From Haladaptatus sp. DJG-WS-42 (lineage in GTDB: Archaea > Halobacteriota > Halobacteria > Halobacteriales > Halococcaceae), in contig NZ_CP147243.1 of NCBI RefSeq assembly GCF_037198285.1, forward strand, positions 806,001-870,000: 64,000 nt of DNA, read 5' to 3'. Of this stretch, positions 18,961 through 26,264 are shown in pieces. Position numbers and translations under genes: made by a program. The notes beneath the pieces are model-generated. The model was not told where the DNA came from. It did no database searches and was given only the letters and a program-made list of their open reading frames with translations. The stretch's first letter is position 1; the number at the start of each line of letters is the position of its first letter.

Positions 18961-19005
18961 ATGAGTGTGTTGTTCCGGACAACACGTGGACTCGCCTCTT
19001 TCTAA
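18961..19005 (+). CDS. Candidate leader peptide (14 codons, Thr-Thr) upstream of archaeal-type ThrRS
   Basis: ATG to TAA encodes MSVLFRTTRGLASF. Codons 7 and 8 are consecutive ACA (Thr) codons at 18979-18984. They lie in the 3' arm of a perfect 7-bp inverted repeat (18967-18973 / 18979-18985, 5-nt loop). The ORF starts about where a transcript from the TATA box at 18930 should begin, and is not in frame with the synthetase at 19074. A tandem-Thr leader before a threonyl-tRNA synthetase suggests translation-coupled control, but this is inference; short ORFs occur by chance. Confidence 0.4.
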   Translation: MSVLFRTTRGLASF

Positions 19006-19006
19006 G

Positions 19007-19024
19007 GAGCCGCGCCGCTGGCTC
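19007..19024 (+). promoter_or_regulatory. Second hairpin in the ThrRS leader
   Basis: GAGCC and GGCTC form a 5-bp stem around an 8-nt loop, beginning two bases after the stop of the leader ORF. It could be the regulatory partner of the upstream hairpin. The stem is weak, so confidence is low. Confidence 0.25.
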
Positions 19025-19073
19025 TCAGTTTGCCACGACTGCCCACATCCACGTATCCAACCCAAATCAACTA

Positions 19074-20909
19074 ATGAAACTCCTGTTCATCCACGCAGAC
19101 CACCTCTCGTTCGAGGCGAAAAAAGAAGCTGGCCGCGACATCGCGGAAACCGAGGGCGTCCCCATGTCCGGACGCATGGACGACTGCGTCACCGTCTTCA
19201 TCAGCGTCGAATCCGGCGACGCAGCGAGCGTCGACGGCGTCGTCGAAAACGCCGCCGCAGAACTCCGCGACGTCACGACCCAACTGAATGCAGACAAGGT
19301 GGTGCTGTATCCCTACGCCCACCTGAGCGACGACCTCGCGCCACCCGACGTTGCAAAGCGCGTCTTCCGCGAACTCGAGGCCGAACTGAAAGACGAATAC
19401 GAACTCCTGCGCGCACCCTTTGGCTGGTACAAAGCGTTCGAAATCTCCTGTAAGGGCCACCCGCTCTCAGAGCTTTCCAGACATGTGAGCGCCCACCGCG
19501 ACGAGGAAGCAGAAGCAGAAGAACGCGCCCCCAGCGAGTGGCACGTCCTCACGCCCGACGGCGAGTTGCTCGACCCACTTGAAGCGAAGGACCAGTTCAG
19601 TGAGGACTTCCAGTCGCTCATCGCCGCCGAAGTCGAAGGCGTCACCGCGAGCAAAGGCCAAGAACCCCCACACCTCGCACTGATGGCCGAGAAAGAATTC
19701 GTCGGCTACGACGAGCTATCCGATATCGGCAACCTCCGGTGGTATCCGCGCGGGAAACTCGTCCGCGACTCGCTGATGCAGTACGTTTCTGACCTCGTTA
19801 TCGACTACGGCGGGATGCCCGTCGAGACGCCCATTATGTACGACTTGGGCGCACGGTCGATTAGCGAGCACGCAGAGAAGTTCGGTGAGCGCCAGTACCG
19901 TTTCGAGTCCGGTGACCGACGCATGATGCTCCGCTTTGCCGCCTGCTTCGGGCAGTTTTCCATCATGCGCGACATGCACATCTCGAAAAACGACTTGCCG
20001 CTGCGAATCTACGAGATGAGCACCTACTCGTTCCGCCGCGAACAGCGCGGTGAGGTGTTGGGGCTGAAACGCCAGCGGGCGTTCACGATGCCCGATATGC
20101 ACACCGCGACGAAGGACATGGCGCAGGCCAAAGCGGAGTTCGAAAAGCAGGCGAAACTCGGCTACGCGACGGGCGCAGACTTGGGTGTCTCGTACGAGGG
20201 TGTTTTCCGCATGACCAGCGCGTTCTACGACGAGCACCGCGACTGGGTCAAAAGTGTGGTCGCGGACGTAGGAAAACCCGTGCTCCTCGAACGCATCCCC
20301 GAACGCCACCACTACTGGTCTGCGAAAATCGACTTCGCCGTCATCGACGGCCTGCGTCGCCCCATCGAGAATCCGACGGTGCAGATCGACGTCGAAAGCG
20401 CCGAACGCTTCGGTATCGAGTACAGCGACGGCCAGCAAAGGCACCACCCGAACATCCTGCACTACTCACCGAGCGGGAGCATCGAACGGGTGATGGCCGC
20501 CCTCCTCGAACACGCCGCGACCGAGGACGTGCCGCGACTGCCGACGTGGCTCTCGCCGACGCAGGTCAGGTTCATCCCGGTGAGCGACGACCACGTGGCT
20601 TATTGCGATGAATTAGTGGAGAAACTGTCGGCGACGAGGATTCGCGCCGACGTAGACGAGCGCGCCGAAACGGTCGGCAAGCGCATCGTGAAAGCAGAAC
20701 GCGACTGGGTGCCCTACTACGTCGTCGTTGGCGACGAAGAACTCGACGCAGGCGAGTTCAAAGTGAACCGACGCGCGGCGGGCGACGAGGTGCGCCACTC
20801 GTTCGCTGCGCTCCGTGAGGCAGTCGATGCAGAAATCGGAGACCGCCCGCGACGACCCCGCTATCTTCCGGCGCACATGAGCGCCCACCCGCACTTTACG
20901 GGTGCGTAG
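19074..20909 (+). CDS. Threonyl-tRNA synthetase, archaeal genre (DTD-like editing domain)
   Basis: A 611-residue archaeal-type ThrRS. Residues 1-145 form the archaeal editing domain (MKLLFIHADHLSFEAKK, LYPYAHLSDDLAPP, RAPFGWYKAFEISCKGHPLS), which resembles D-aminoacyl-tRNA deacylase and removes mischarged Ser. The catalytic core follows with zinc ligands Cys (RFAACFGQF), His (TMPDMHT) and His (NILHYSPSGSIERV), then the anticodon-binding domain (LSPTQVRFIPVSDDH onward). Everything looks intact. The start at 19074 gives the exact family N-terminus and leaves a leader with a short Thr-containing ORF. It stands head to head with the bacterial-type thrS. Confidence 0.95.
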   Translation: MKLLFIHADHLSFEAKKEAGRDIAETEGVPMSGRMDDCVTVFISVESGDAASVDGVVENAAAELRDVTTQLNADKVVLYPYAHLSDDLAPPDVAKRVFRELEAELKDEYELLRAPFGWYKAFEISCKGHPLSELSRHVSAHRDEEAEAEERAPSEWHVLTPDGELLDPLEAKDQFSEDFQSLIAAEVEGVTASKGQEPPHLALMAEKEFVGYDELSDIGNLRWYPRGKLVRDSLMQYVSDLVIDYGGMPVETPIMYDLGARSISEHAEKFGERQYRFESGDRRMMLRFAACFGQFSIMRDMHISKNDLPLRIYEMSTYSFRREQRGEVLGLKRQRAFTMPDMHTATKDMAQAKAEFEKQAKLGYATGADLGVSYEGVFRMTSAFYDEHRDWVKSVVADVGKPVLLERIPERHHYWSAKIDFAVIDGLRRPIENPTVQIDVESAERFGIEYSDGQQRHHPNILHYSPSGSIERVMAALLEHAATEDVPRLPTWLSPTQVRFIPVSDDHVAYCDELVEKLSATRIRADVDERAETVGKRIVKAERDWVPYYVVVGDEELDAGEFKVNRRAAGDEVRHSFAALREAVDAEIGDRPRRPRYLPAHMSAHPHFTGA

Positions 20910-20910
20910 C

Positions 20911-21927
20911 TCAGGCGGTGCGCCAAATCGTCGAATCGGATTGCTCGCCAACCCACGTCGGTTTCCCCCGGCGGTCGGTGAGTGAGCCCTGTCGCTCCCA
21001 CTCCTCTACGATGTGAGAGAGCCCATCGCGGTAGTCGCCAAAGTGCGGCCGCCAGCCCGTTTCCTCACAGAACGGCTCATTCGTCGTCGGCATCGAGTGA
21101 CTGAAGAAATCGACGGCCGCTTTCGTGGTGCGAAAGCGAGCAAGCCACGCTGGGATGCGCCGTGGCTCCGATGCCCCGAGCAAGCGCGCGAACTCGCGGA
21201 AGTAGCCAGCAGTCGTGACCGGGGTGTCGTCGGTGACGTGCCAGAGCCCGTTGGTTCTGCGATTGATGACTGTCGTGAACGCGCGGGCTGCGTCGGCTGC
21301 GTGCAGACACGAGAGCGTTGCGTCTTTCCGGCCGAGGAGGCCACCGCCGATTATCGGAAGCTCGCCTTCGAGCAACCCTTGAGCGATGAGCCGAGTGTGG
21401 GCGGCGTCGGGAGCGTACAGCCAGCCACAGCGCAGGATACTCACGTCGTATGCATACTCCATGCGCGCGTCGATGGAGAGACGCTCTGCATCGACTTCCG
21501 ATTGCGTAATCGCGGTTGGGTTCCAGTCGTCTTCCTCCGAGAACGACCCACCATCCGGTTTGCGCGCAACCCAGACGAGACTCTGTTGGACGTACTGGTC
21601 TGCGCCGACGTGTCCGGCCGCGGCGGTGAGGTGTTTCGTGCCTTGGCGTCGGATTTTGTCGTTGTGCGCCCAGTCCTGTTTCGTCGGCGCGCGCGTCTTT
21701 GGTATCGCAGAGGCCGCGTTTACCACGACATCTGCGCCGTCTGTGGCGGTGAGCAGTGAATCAAAATCAAGAACGTCTCCGCGCCGTGGCTCGCCGCCAG
21801 CGGCGCGAATCACGCCATCGCTCCGCGCAGACCGGCTGAGCCCAACGACCTCGTGGCCCTCGCGGGCCAGTTCAGAGACGAGTCTCCGGCCAAGGACTCC
21901 GGTCGCCCCAGCAACGAAGACGTGCAT
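20911..21927 (-). CDS. NAD-dependent epimerase/dehydratase-family (extended SDR) protein
   Basis: A 338-residue extended SDR/NmrA-like protein with the nucleotide-binding GATGVLGRRLVSELAREGHEV at residues 7-27 and the VVVNAASAIP segment. The usual YxxxK is not obvious, so it may be an atypical or regulatory member. It converges with the archaeal ThrRS gene with one base between the stops. A TATA-like TTTTATATTTG (minus strand, 21947-21957) lies about 20-30 bp before the ATG. Substrate unknown. Confidence 0.85.
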   Translation of the reverse strand: MHVFVAGATGVLGRRLVSELAREGHEVVGLSRSARSDGVIRAAGGEPRRGDVLDFDSLLTATDGADVVVNAASAIPKTRAPTKQDWAHNDKIRRQGTKHLTAAAGHVGADQYVQQSLVWVARKPDGGSFSEEDDWNPTAITQSEVDAERLSIDARMEYAYDVSILRCGWLYAPDAAHTRLIAQGLLEGELPIIGGGLLGRKDATLSCLHAADAARAFTTVINRRTNGLWHVTDDTPVTTAGYFREFARLLGASEPRRIPAWLARFRTTKAAVDFFSHSMPTTNEPFCEETGWRPHFGDYRDGLSHIVEEWERQGSLTDRRGKPTWVGEQSDSTIWRTA

Positions 21928-21946
21928 ACCCCGGGGTTTGTGCTAC

Positions 21947-21957
21947 AAATATAAAAG
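21947..21957 (-). promoter_or_regulatory. TATA box for the extended-SDR gene
   Basis: The minus strand reads CTTTTATATTT 20-30 bp upstream of the ATG at 21927, a strong haloarchaeal core promoter with little or no 5' leader. The rest of 21958-22123 is AT-rich and I see no gene in it. Confidence 0.6.
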
Positions 21958-22123
21958 CGCACACACTTCTCAAACTACCTGAAATGTCCAGCTAGAGGTT
22001 CTCATTCGAGTTGATAGATGCATTGTCTGACACAATATGTTGTTATCATTAAGTTACAGCAGTGGTGACAGTAATGTGTGATATCACCCGAAATAGACAC
22101 GGAAAACGGCCAAACAGGCGTAC

Positions 22124-23161
22124 TTAGCGGTGGCGTGCGCCTGTTCCGGGACGTGTGGGGTCGAGTCCGATCGCTCCGCCTGGCATCGAGATCCCGTCAT
22201 ATCGATCTTCTGCAAGGAGCAATGAGCCATCTATGTCGGCATAGTCGAGCAATGGCGCAAGGTGGGCCGCCGCCGCGATTGAAGCGTTCGACTCGATCAT
22301 ACACCCGAGCATAACTTCGAGGCCGTGAGCGCGCGCGGTGTGGATCATCCGCTTCGCTTCGCGGAGGCTGCCACACTTCATCAGTTTCAGATTCGCGATG
22401 TCCACGCGGTCTGCAATCTGTGGGATGTCTGCGAGGGTGATACAGGACTCGTCTGCGGCGATAGGGAGCGGTGAGCGTTCGTAGACGAATTTGAGTCCTT
22501 CGGGGTCTTCTGCGGGAACCGGCTGTTCGACGAACTCGACGTCGTAGGTGTTGAGCATGTACGTCATCTCGACGGCCTCGCGGGGCGTCCAGCCCTCGTT
22601 TGCATCCACGCGAATCGTGGCTTCCGGGGCGGCCTCTCTGACCGTCTCGATGATTTCCTCGTCGCGGTCGGTGCCGACTTTGACCTTCAGGATGTCGTAG
22701 CCCGCGTCGACGGCCTCGCGGGTTTTCTCGTGCATCCGCTCTTTCGTGTCGATGCCGATGGTGAACGACGTGTCCGGTGCGTTCGAGGGGTCGAGTCCCC
22801 AGTAGCGATACAGGGGCAAGCCCGCGCGTTTGGCCGCGAGGTCGTGGAGCGCGATGCTCACCGCAACTCTGGCGGCCGGGTTCAGGTTCACGCGCGCCTG
22901 CATTGTCCGCTCGATTTCCGCTAAGGCATGGGGGTCGCCCACCTCCTCGACCACCGAGAGGAGCGTCGGGAGGACTGCTTCGACGGTGTCTGCGGTCTCG
23001 CCGTAGTGCTCCGAGGGAGCGGCCCCGCCAACGCCGACGGTTCCGTCGTCGTCTTCGATGCGGACGATGACGTTCTCTGCGACCTCTTGCGTGCCACGCG
23101 CGATGGTGAACGGATTTTCGAGCGGCAGCGAAACGCGCTCGAAGGAGGCGTCGAGGCTCAT
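22124..23161 (-). CDS. dgcA: Enolase-superfamily racemase: DgcA-type N-acetyl-D-glutamate racemase / dipeptide epimerase
   Basis: A 345-residue enolase-superfamily protein of the L-Ala-D/L-Glu epimerase group. The acid-base Lys lies in DILKVKVGTDRD (about residue 160) and the second Lys in LKLMKCGSL (about 266). Metal ligands are in RVDANEGW, EQPVPAEDPEG and AADESC. Because the DUF1611 gene overlaps it upstream, the best assignment is DgcA, which racemises N-acetyl-D-glutamate to N-acetyl-L-glutamate in a D-glutamate catabolic route reported from marine bacteria and halophilic archaea. Dipeptide epimerase activity remains possible. Confidence 0.82.
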   Translation of the reverse strand: MSLDASFERVSLPLENPFTIARGTQEVAENVIVRIEDDDGTVGVGGAAPSEHYGETADTVEAVLPTLLSVVEEVGDPHALAEIERTMQARVNLNPAARVAVSIALHDLAAKRAGLPLYRYWGLDPSNAPDTSFTIGIDTKERMHEKTREAVDAGYDILKVKVGTDRDEEIIETVREAAPEATIRVDANEGWTPREAVEMTYMLNTYDVEFVEQPVPAEDPEGLKFVYERSPLPIAADESCITLADIPQIADRVDIANLKLMKCGSLREAKRMIHTARAHGLEVMLGCMIESNASIAAAAHLAPLLDYADIDGSLLLAEDRYDGISMPGGAIGLDPTRPGTGARHR

Positions 23162-24171
23162 AGTACCTCATCCAGAATGGTATCTGGGTCGAAGCGGACC
23201 GGGTCAGTCGCGGGTGCGTCGATGGCATCTGCGAAGTCATCGACGGCGGCCTGTGCGTCTTCATCTTCAGCGATAGAGCGCGTGTTGAGCGCGCCAGCGA
23301 CGACTTCGGTCTCGTGAACCGGGCGGGCGAGGTCTTCGTAGAGCTGTCGGTAGGTGCTGAAGTCGGGCAGCGCGAACGATTCGTAGCCGTGGATTGCCTC
23401 GCGTCCGGCGGCGTGACAGAGGACGAGTTTGTCCGCCATCGAGCCGTGGAGGATGCCGCAGGTGACCGCGGAGTAGGCGGGGTGGATGATGGTGCCCTGC
23501 CCTTCGACGAACAGGTAGTCGTGGTCGTTGCCTTTTTCGAGAATCATCTCCTCGACCGCACCCGCGGTGAAGTCAGAGACGACGCGGTCAACGGGGTTGC
23601 CCCAGCCTTCGATCATGATGCCGGTCTGGCCTGTCGGGATGAATTCGGCATCGATGCCACGTTCCTGTGCGGCGCGGGCGAGTTCGAGCGAGACCGTCAT
23701 TTTCCCGACCGAGCAGTCGGTTCCAACGGTGAGGATGACTTCGGCATCCACTGAGTCTGCGATACCCTGCGCCACGGTCAGGTCGTCGTGCGGTTTGCGC
23801 ACGTCCCAGATGTCCGCGCCGTGCTCGTCTGCGAGTTGGGCGAACTCCTCGTCGTCTTCTAAGAAATAATGCAGGCCGGAGATGACGTCCTTCCCGGCTT
23901 TGAGCGCCGTACGCACGTCGTCGCGCCACGTATCATCGAACCCGCCGCCAATCGGCGCGATGCCGATGACGAGCGCGTCGTAGGATTCGACTTCGTCGAT
24001 GCTCGCGACGATGGGCGCGTCTTGGACGTCCGGAACCGTGTCGTGGACGCGGGTGTCGGGACTGTCCCGGTCGAGCACGGCAACGACGGTGTCGTCCGAA
24101 TATCGAAGGATACCGAGTGCGGTTTTCGCCTCGTCGGGGAACTTCTCGTGTGCGAGTAGGGCAATGTCCAT
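23158..24171 (-). CDS. dgcN: DUF1611 protein, DgcN-type D-glutamate N-acetyltransferase
   Basis: A 337-residue DUF1611 protein. The N-terminal Rossmann-like half (MDIALLAHEKFPDEAKTALG) is followed by a P-loop-like half with TVGTDCSVGKMTVSLELARA (about residues 148-167) and EGQGTIIHPAYSAVTCGILHG. DgcN acetylates D-glutamate to N-acetyl-D-glutamate. Its stop overlaps the dgcA start by four bases (ATGA), so the two steps are coupled. The start at 24171 gives the family N-terminus; the frame upstream is non-homologous. The acetyl donor site is not identifiable by eye. Confidence 0.82.
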   Translation of the reverse strand: MDIALLAHEKFPDEAKTALGILRYSDDTVVAVLDRDSPDTRVHDTVPDVQDAPIVASIDEVESYDALVIGIAPIGGGFDDTWRDDVRTALKAGKDVISGLHYFLEDDEEFAQLADEHGADIWDVRKPHDDLTVAQGIADSVDAEVILTVGTDCSVGKMTVSLELARAAQERGIDAEFIPTGQTGIMIEGWGNPVDRVVSDFTAGAVEEMILEKGNDHDYLFVEGQGTIIHPAYSAVTCGILHGSMADKLVLCHAAGREAIHGYESFALPDFSTYRQLYEDLARPVHETEVVAGALNTRSIAEDEDAQAAVDDFADAIDAPATDPVRFDPDTILDEVL

Positions 24172-24229
24172 ACCGATTGTTCGTGCGAGGGGTTCCTTAA
24201 TTCTCGCGGAGGCGGAGACTGCTGGAACG

Positions 24230-25114
24230 TCAGACGCTCGACAATCGCGTCGTCCAGAAATCGTGGAAGGCTTCTGCAAGTGCCGCCTCGGGGTCGCCTG
24301 TGGCGTCGACCGTCCGCGTGGCGTCCGCGTGAGGTTTGAATTTGCCGAGCACCGTGCGCTCGCCAACGACAATAAGTCGGTCTGCGTCGGTCTGTTCGAC
24401 CGCCGCAAGACAGCGTTCGACGTGGTCTGCGATTTGGCCCTCGCGGATGCGCTCGAAGCGCCCTTGCGAGAAGCCACCTTTCGAGTGGTTGCTTTTTACG
24501 TCTGTCTCGAAGCCGGTGAGCGAGACGCGCTCGCGGCCCTCGTATTCGCCAAGCGCGAACAGGTCAGACCGGACGAGCGCGAAGGCGAAGCTCCCCGTCG
24601 GCTCGAACCACGCGCGGTCAAACGCGAAGTGGTCGTCCCACGTCACGTGTGCGTCGGGCAAGAGCGGCGGTTCGAGAACGACGCTCACGAGGCCCGCATC
24701 ATCGCCAAAAAAGACGCACGGAGCGGCCCGCGAGACGAGCGCGGCGCGGTCGCCGAGCAGGTCGGTGACTTCCGCGGGGAGCGAGTCTTCGACCACCGCA
24801 GACAGCGCGCCCTCCGGCTCGGTTTCCACTGATTCGAGCCGGGTGAGCACCTCGGAGAGTCGGTCGCCCCGGAGCCGTTCCTCGTGGCGAACCGAGAGCG
24901 ACTGCTCGGTTTCTGGCTTGTCGAGCTTGCCTTCGAGGCCCGCAATCTGGTCTTCGAGGCGATTGACGCGCTCTTCTGCCTGCTGGCGGGCGTGGGCGGC
25001 GTCGGCGCGGCGCTCCTGTTCGGCCGAAAGCTGGCGTTCGAGGTGACGGGTTTCCGATTCGAGCTCCTCGATGCGTTCCTTTAGCTCCGTGCGGCCGAGC
25101 AGGTCGTCAAACAT
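24230..25114 (-). CDS. Vms1/VLRF1-type peptidyl-tRNA hydrolase (aeRF1-fold)
   Basis: A 294-residue protein. An N-terminal coiled coil (residues about 5-70, MFDDLLGRTELKERIEELES) precedes an eRF1-like domain with NHSKGGFSQGRFERIREGQI (about residues 210-229), matching the VLRF1/Vms1 catalytic loop in the GGQ position. Such proteins release nascent chains from stalled ribosomes. The loop reads GGF-S-QGRF rather than GGQ-S, so Gln is offset. It lies 58 bp upstream of dgcN on the same strand and is probably co-transcribed, though the functional link is unclear. Confidence 0.8.
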   Translation of the reverse strand: MFDDLLGRTELKERIEELESETRHLERQLSAEQERRADAAHARQQAEERVNRLEDQIAGLEGKLDKPETEQSLSVRHEERLRGDRLSEVLTRLESVETEPEGALSAVVEDSLPAEVTDLLGDRAALVSRAAPCVFFGDDAGLVSVVLEPPLLPDAHVTWDDHFAFDRAWFEPTGSFAFALVRSDLFALGEYEGRERVSLTGFETDVKSNHSKGGFSQGRFERIREGQIADHVERCLAAVEQTDADRLIVVGERTVLGKFKPHADATRTVDATGDPEAALAEAFHDFWTTRLSSV

Positions 25115-25145
25115 CGGTCGAACTCGGGGACGAACCCCCTTAAAA

Positions 25146-25487
25146 TCAGGCGACTGTGCCCGCGATTCTGAGCAGTTGCTGGGCGCGCTCGCCGCGGGCG
25201 AGCCACACCTCGCGGCGCTCTGGCGGGTTGTCGAGTCTGAGCGCCTCGTGCAACGACGCGGGCACGGCGAGGGTGTACTCGGGGACGCCTGCGTCCCCAT
25301 GAACCGAAAAGTGGCAGGTTCCGAGTTTCATCACGAGCGGGTAGTCTGTGCGGGCGATGCCCGCCGTGGCGTAGACCTGTTCGTTCACCTGCTCGTGTTG
25401 GGAGTGGTGCATCAGTGCAACGTCGCCATCGTACGGTTCGACGTACAACTGACCGACGTAGTAGCCACTTGAGAATCGCTCAAACAT
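25146..25487 (-). CDS. Haloarchaeal conserved protein (DUF5802-like)
   Basis: A 113-residue protein starting MFERFSSGYYVGQLYVEPYD, with HEQVNEQVYATAGIARTDYP and KLGTCHFSVHGDAGVP segments. I recall this pattern as DUF5802, a haloarchaea-restricted family of unknown function. It heads a minus-strand run with the VLRF1-like, dgcN and dgcA genes. A perfect 8-bp inverted repeat (25490-25509) begins 3 bp upstream of its ATG, between the TATA-like CTATACC and the expected start of transcription, and looks like an operator. Confidence 0.7.
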   Translation of the reverse strand: MFERFSSGYYVGQLYVEPYDGDVALMHHSQHEQVNEQVYATAGIARTDYPLVMKLGTCHFSVHGDAGVPEYTLAVPASLHEALRLDNPPERREVWLARGERAQQLLRIAGTVA

Positions 25488-25489
25488 AT

Positions 25490-25509
25490 TGGTATGTGTG
25501 AACATACCA
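25490..25509. promoter_or_regulatory. Perfect inverted repeat, operator candidate for the DUF5802-like gene
   Basis: TGGTATGT and ACATACCA pair perfectly around GTGA. It lies between the TATA-like element at 25511-25517 (minus strand) and the ATG at 25487, where a repressor would block transcription. A further ATGGTAT half-site follows at 25509-25515. Confidence 0.45.
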
Positions 25510-25546
25510 TGGTATAGCTGATAACTGTTTGCCAGCACGTTTATGT

Positions 25547-25564
25547 TGCCGTGCAAACACGGCA
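25547..25564. promoter_or_regulatory. Perfect inverted repeat, operator candidate for the DUF1405-like gene
   Basis: TGCCGTG and CACGGCA pair perfectly around CAAA. The repeat follows a TATA-like CGTTTATG (25538-25545) and precedes the DUF1405 ATG at 25604, so it lies between promoter and expected transcription start. Confidence 0.4.
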
Positions 25565-25603
25565 CACGATACGCCTTTGGCCGCGGGGCCCGCCACTTTG
25601 AGT

Positions 25604-26230
25604 ATGATTCCGGAGCGCTACGCGCGCTACTATCTCGAAAACGCGCCGAGCCTCACGTGGCTCATCTTCGCAAACGCCGTCGCAATCCTCGTCGGCGTCC
25701 GCTTTTACGTCGAGACGATGCCCGATGTTTCGACCTTCCTCTGGCCGTTTTACACCGACTCACCAGTGGCCGTGTTCTTCGCCACGCTCTCACTCATGGT
25801 GCTCGTCCCGAACCTTGGCAAGCGGCTCGACGAAGCGCCACAGAACCTCCCGCTTGTATATCTGCACACGATTGCGTTCGTCTGGCTCGTCAAGTACGGC
25901 ATCTGGACGGCGCTCGCGTTGAATCTCGGGTTTTCCGAATACTTCCCCGCGGTGTGGGCGTACTTCGGCATCATCCTCACCCACCTCGGGTTCGTCGGGG
26001 AGGCCTATCTCATGCCCCACTACGGGAAAACGACGCGCGGGGCGCTCGCCTCCGCACTTGGTCTCATGTTGCTGAACGACTACATCGACTACGGACTGGG
26101 CTTGCACCCGCCGCTTCGCTACGAACCGGGTCTCGCGTTGCCGGTGTTGACTGTCGTACTCTCGGTCGGAACGGTCTGGCTCGCCTCGCGGGCGTTCGAC
26201 CGATACGAGCCGACAGAAACCACCCAGTAA
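25604..26230 (+). CDS. DUF1405-family membrane protein
   Basis: A 208-residue integral membrane protein with about six hydrophobic segments (for example 18-38 TWLIFANAVAILVGVRFYV, 55-72, 86-108, 115-135, 150-165, 180-200). The pattern matches DUF1405, a family of small membrane proteins common in archaea and firmicutes, without known function. The start at 25604 gives the family N-terminus (MIPERYARYYLENAPSLTW). A short inverted repeat at 25547 lies in the promoter. Confidence 0.85.
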   Translation: MIPERYARYYLENAPSLTWLIFANAVAILVGVRFYVETMPDVSTFLWPFYTDSPVAVFFATLSLMVLVPNLGKRLDEAPQNLPLVYLHTIAFVWLVKYGIWTALALNLGFSEYFPAVWAYFGIILTHLGFVGEAYLMPHYGKTTRGALASALGLMLLNDYIDYGLGLHPPLRYEPGLALPVLTVVLSVGTVWLASRAFDRYEPTETTQ

Positions 26231-26264
26231 AGCACTTGCGAGGCAGACAGTGCTCACAGCGCAT

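Noticed and set aside
18657-19073. N-terminal extension of the archaeal-type ThrRS frame
   Set aside because: The extra 139 residues overlap the opposite-strand thrS start and promoter and are unlike the family. Met at 19074 starts the conserved editing domain exactly.
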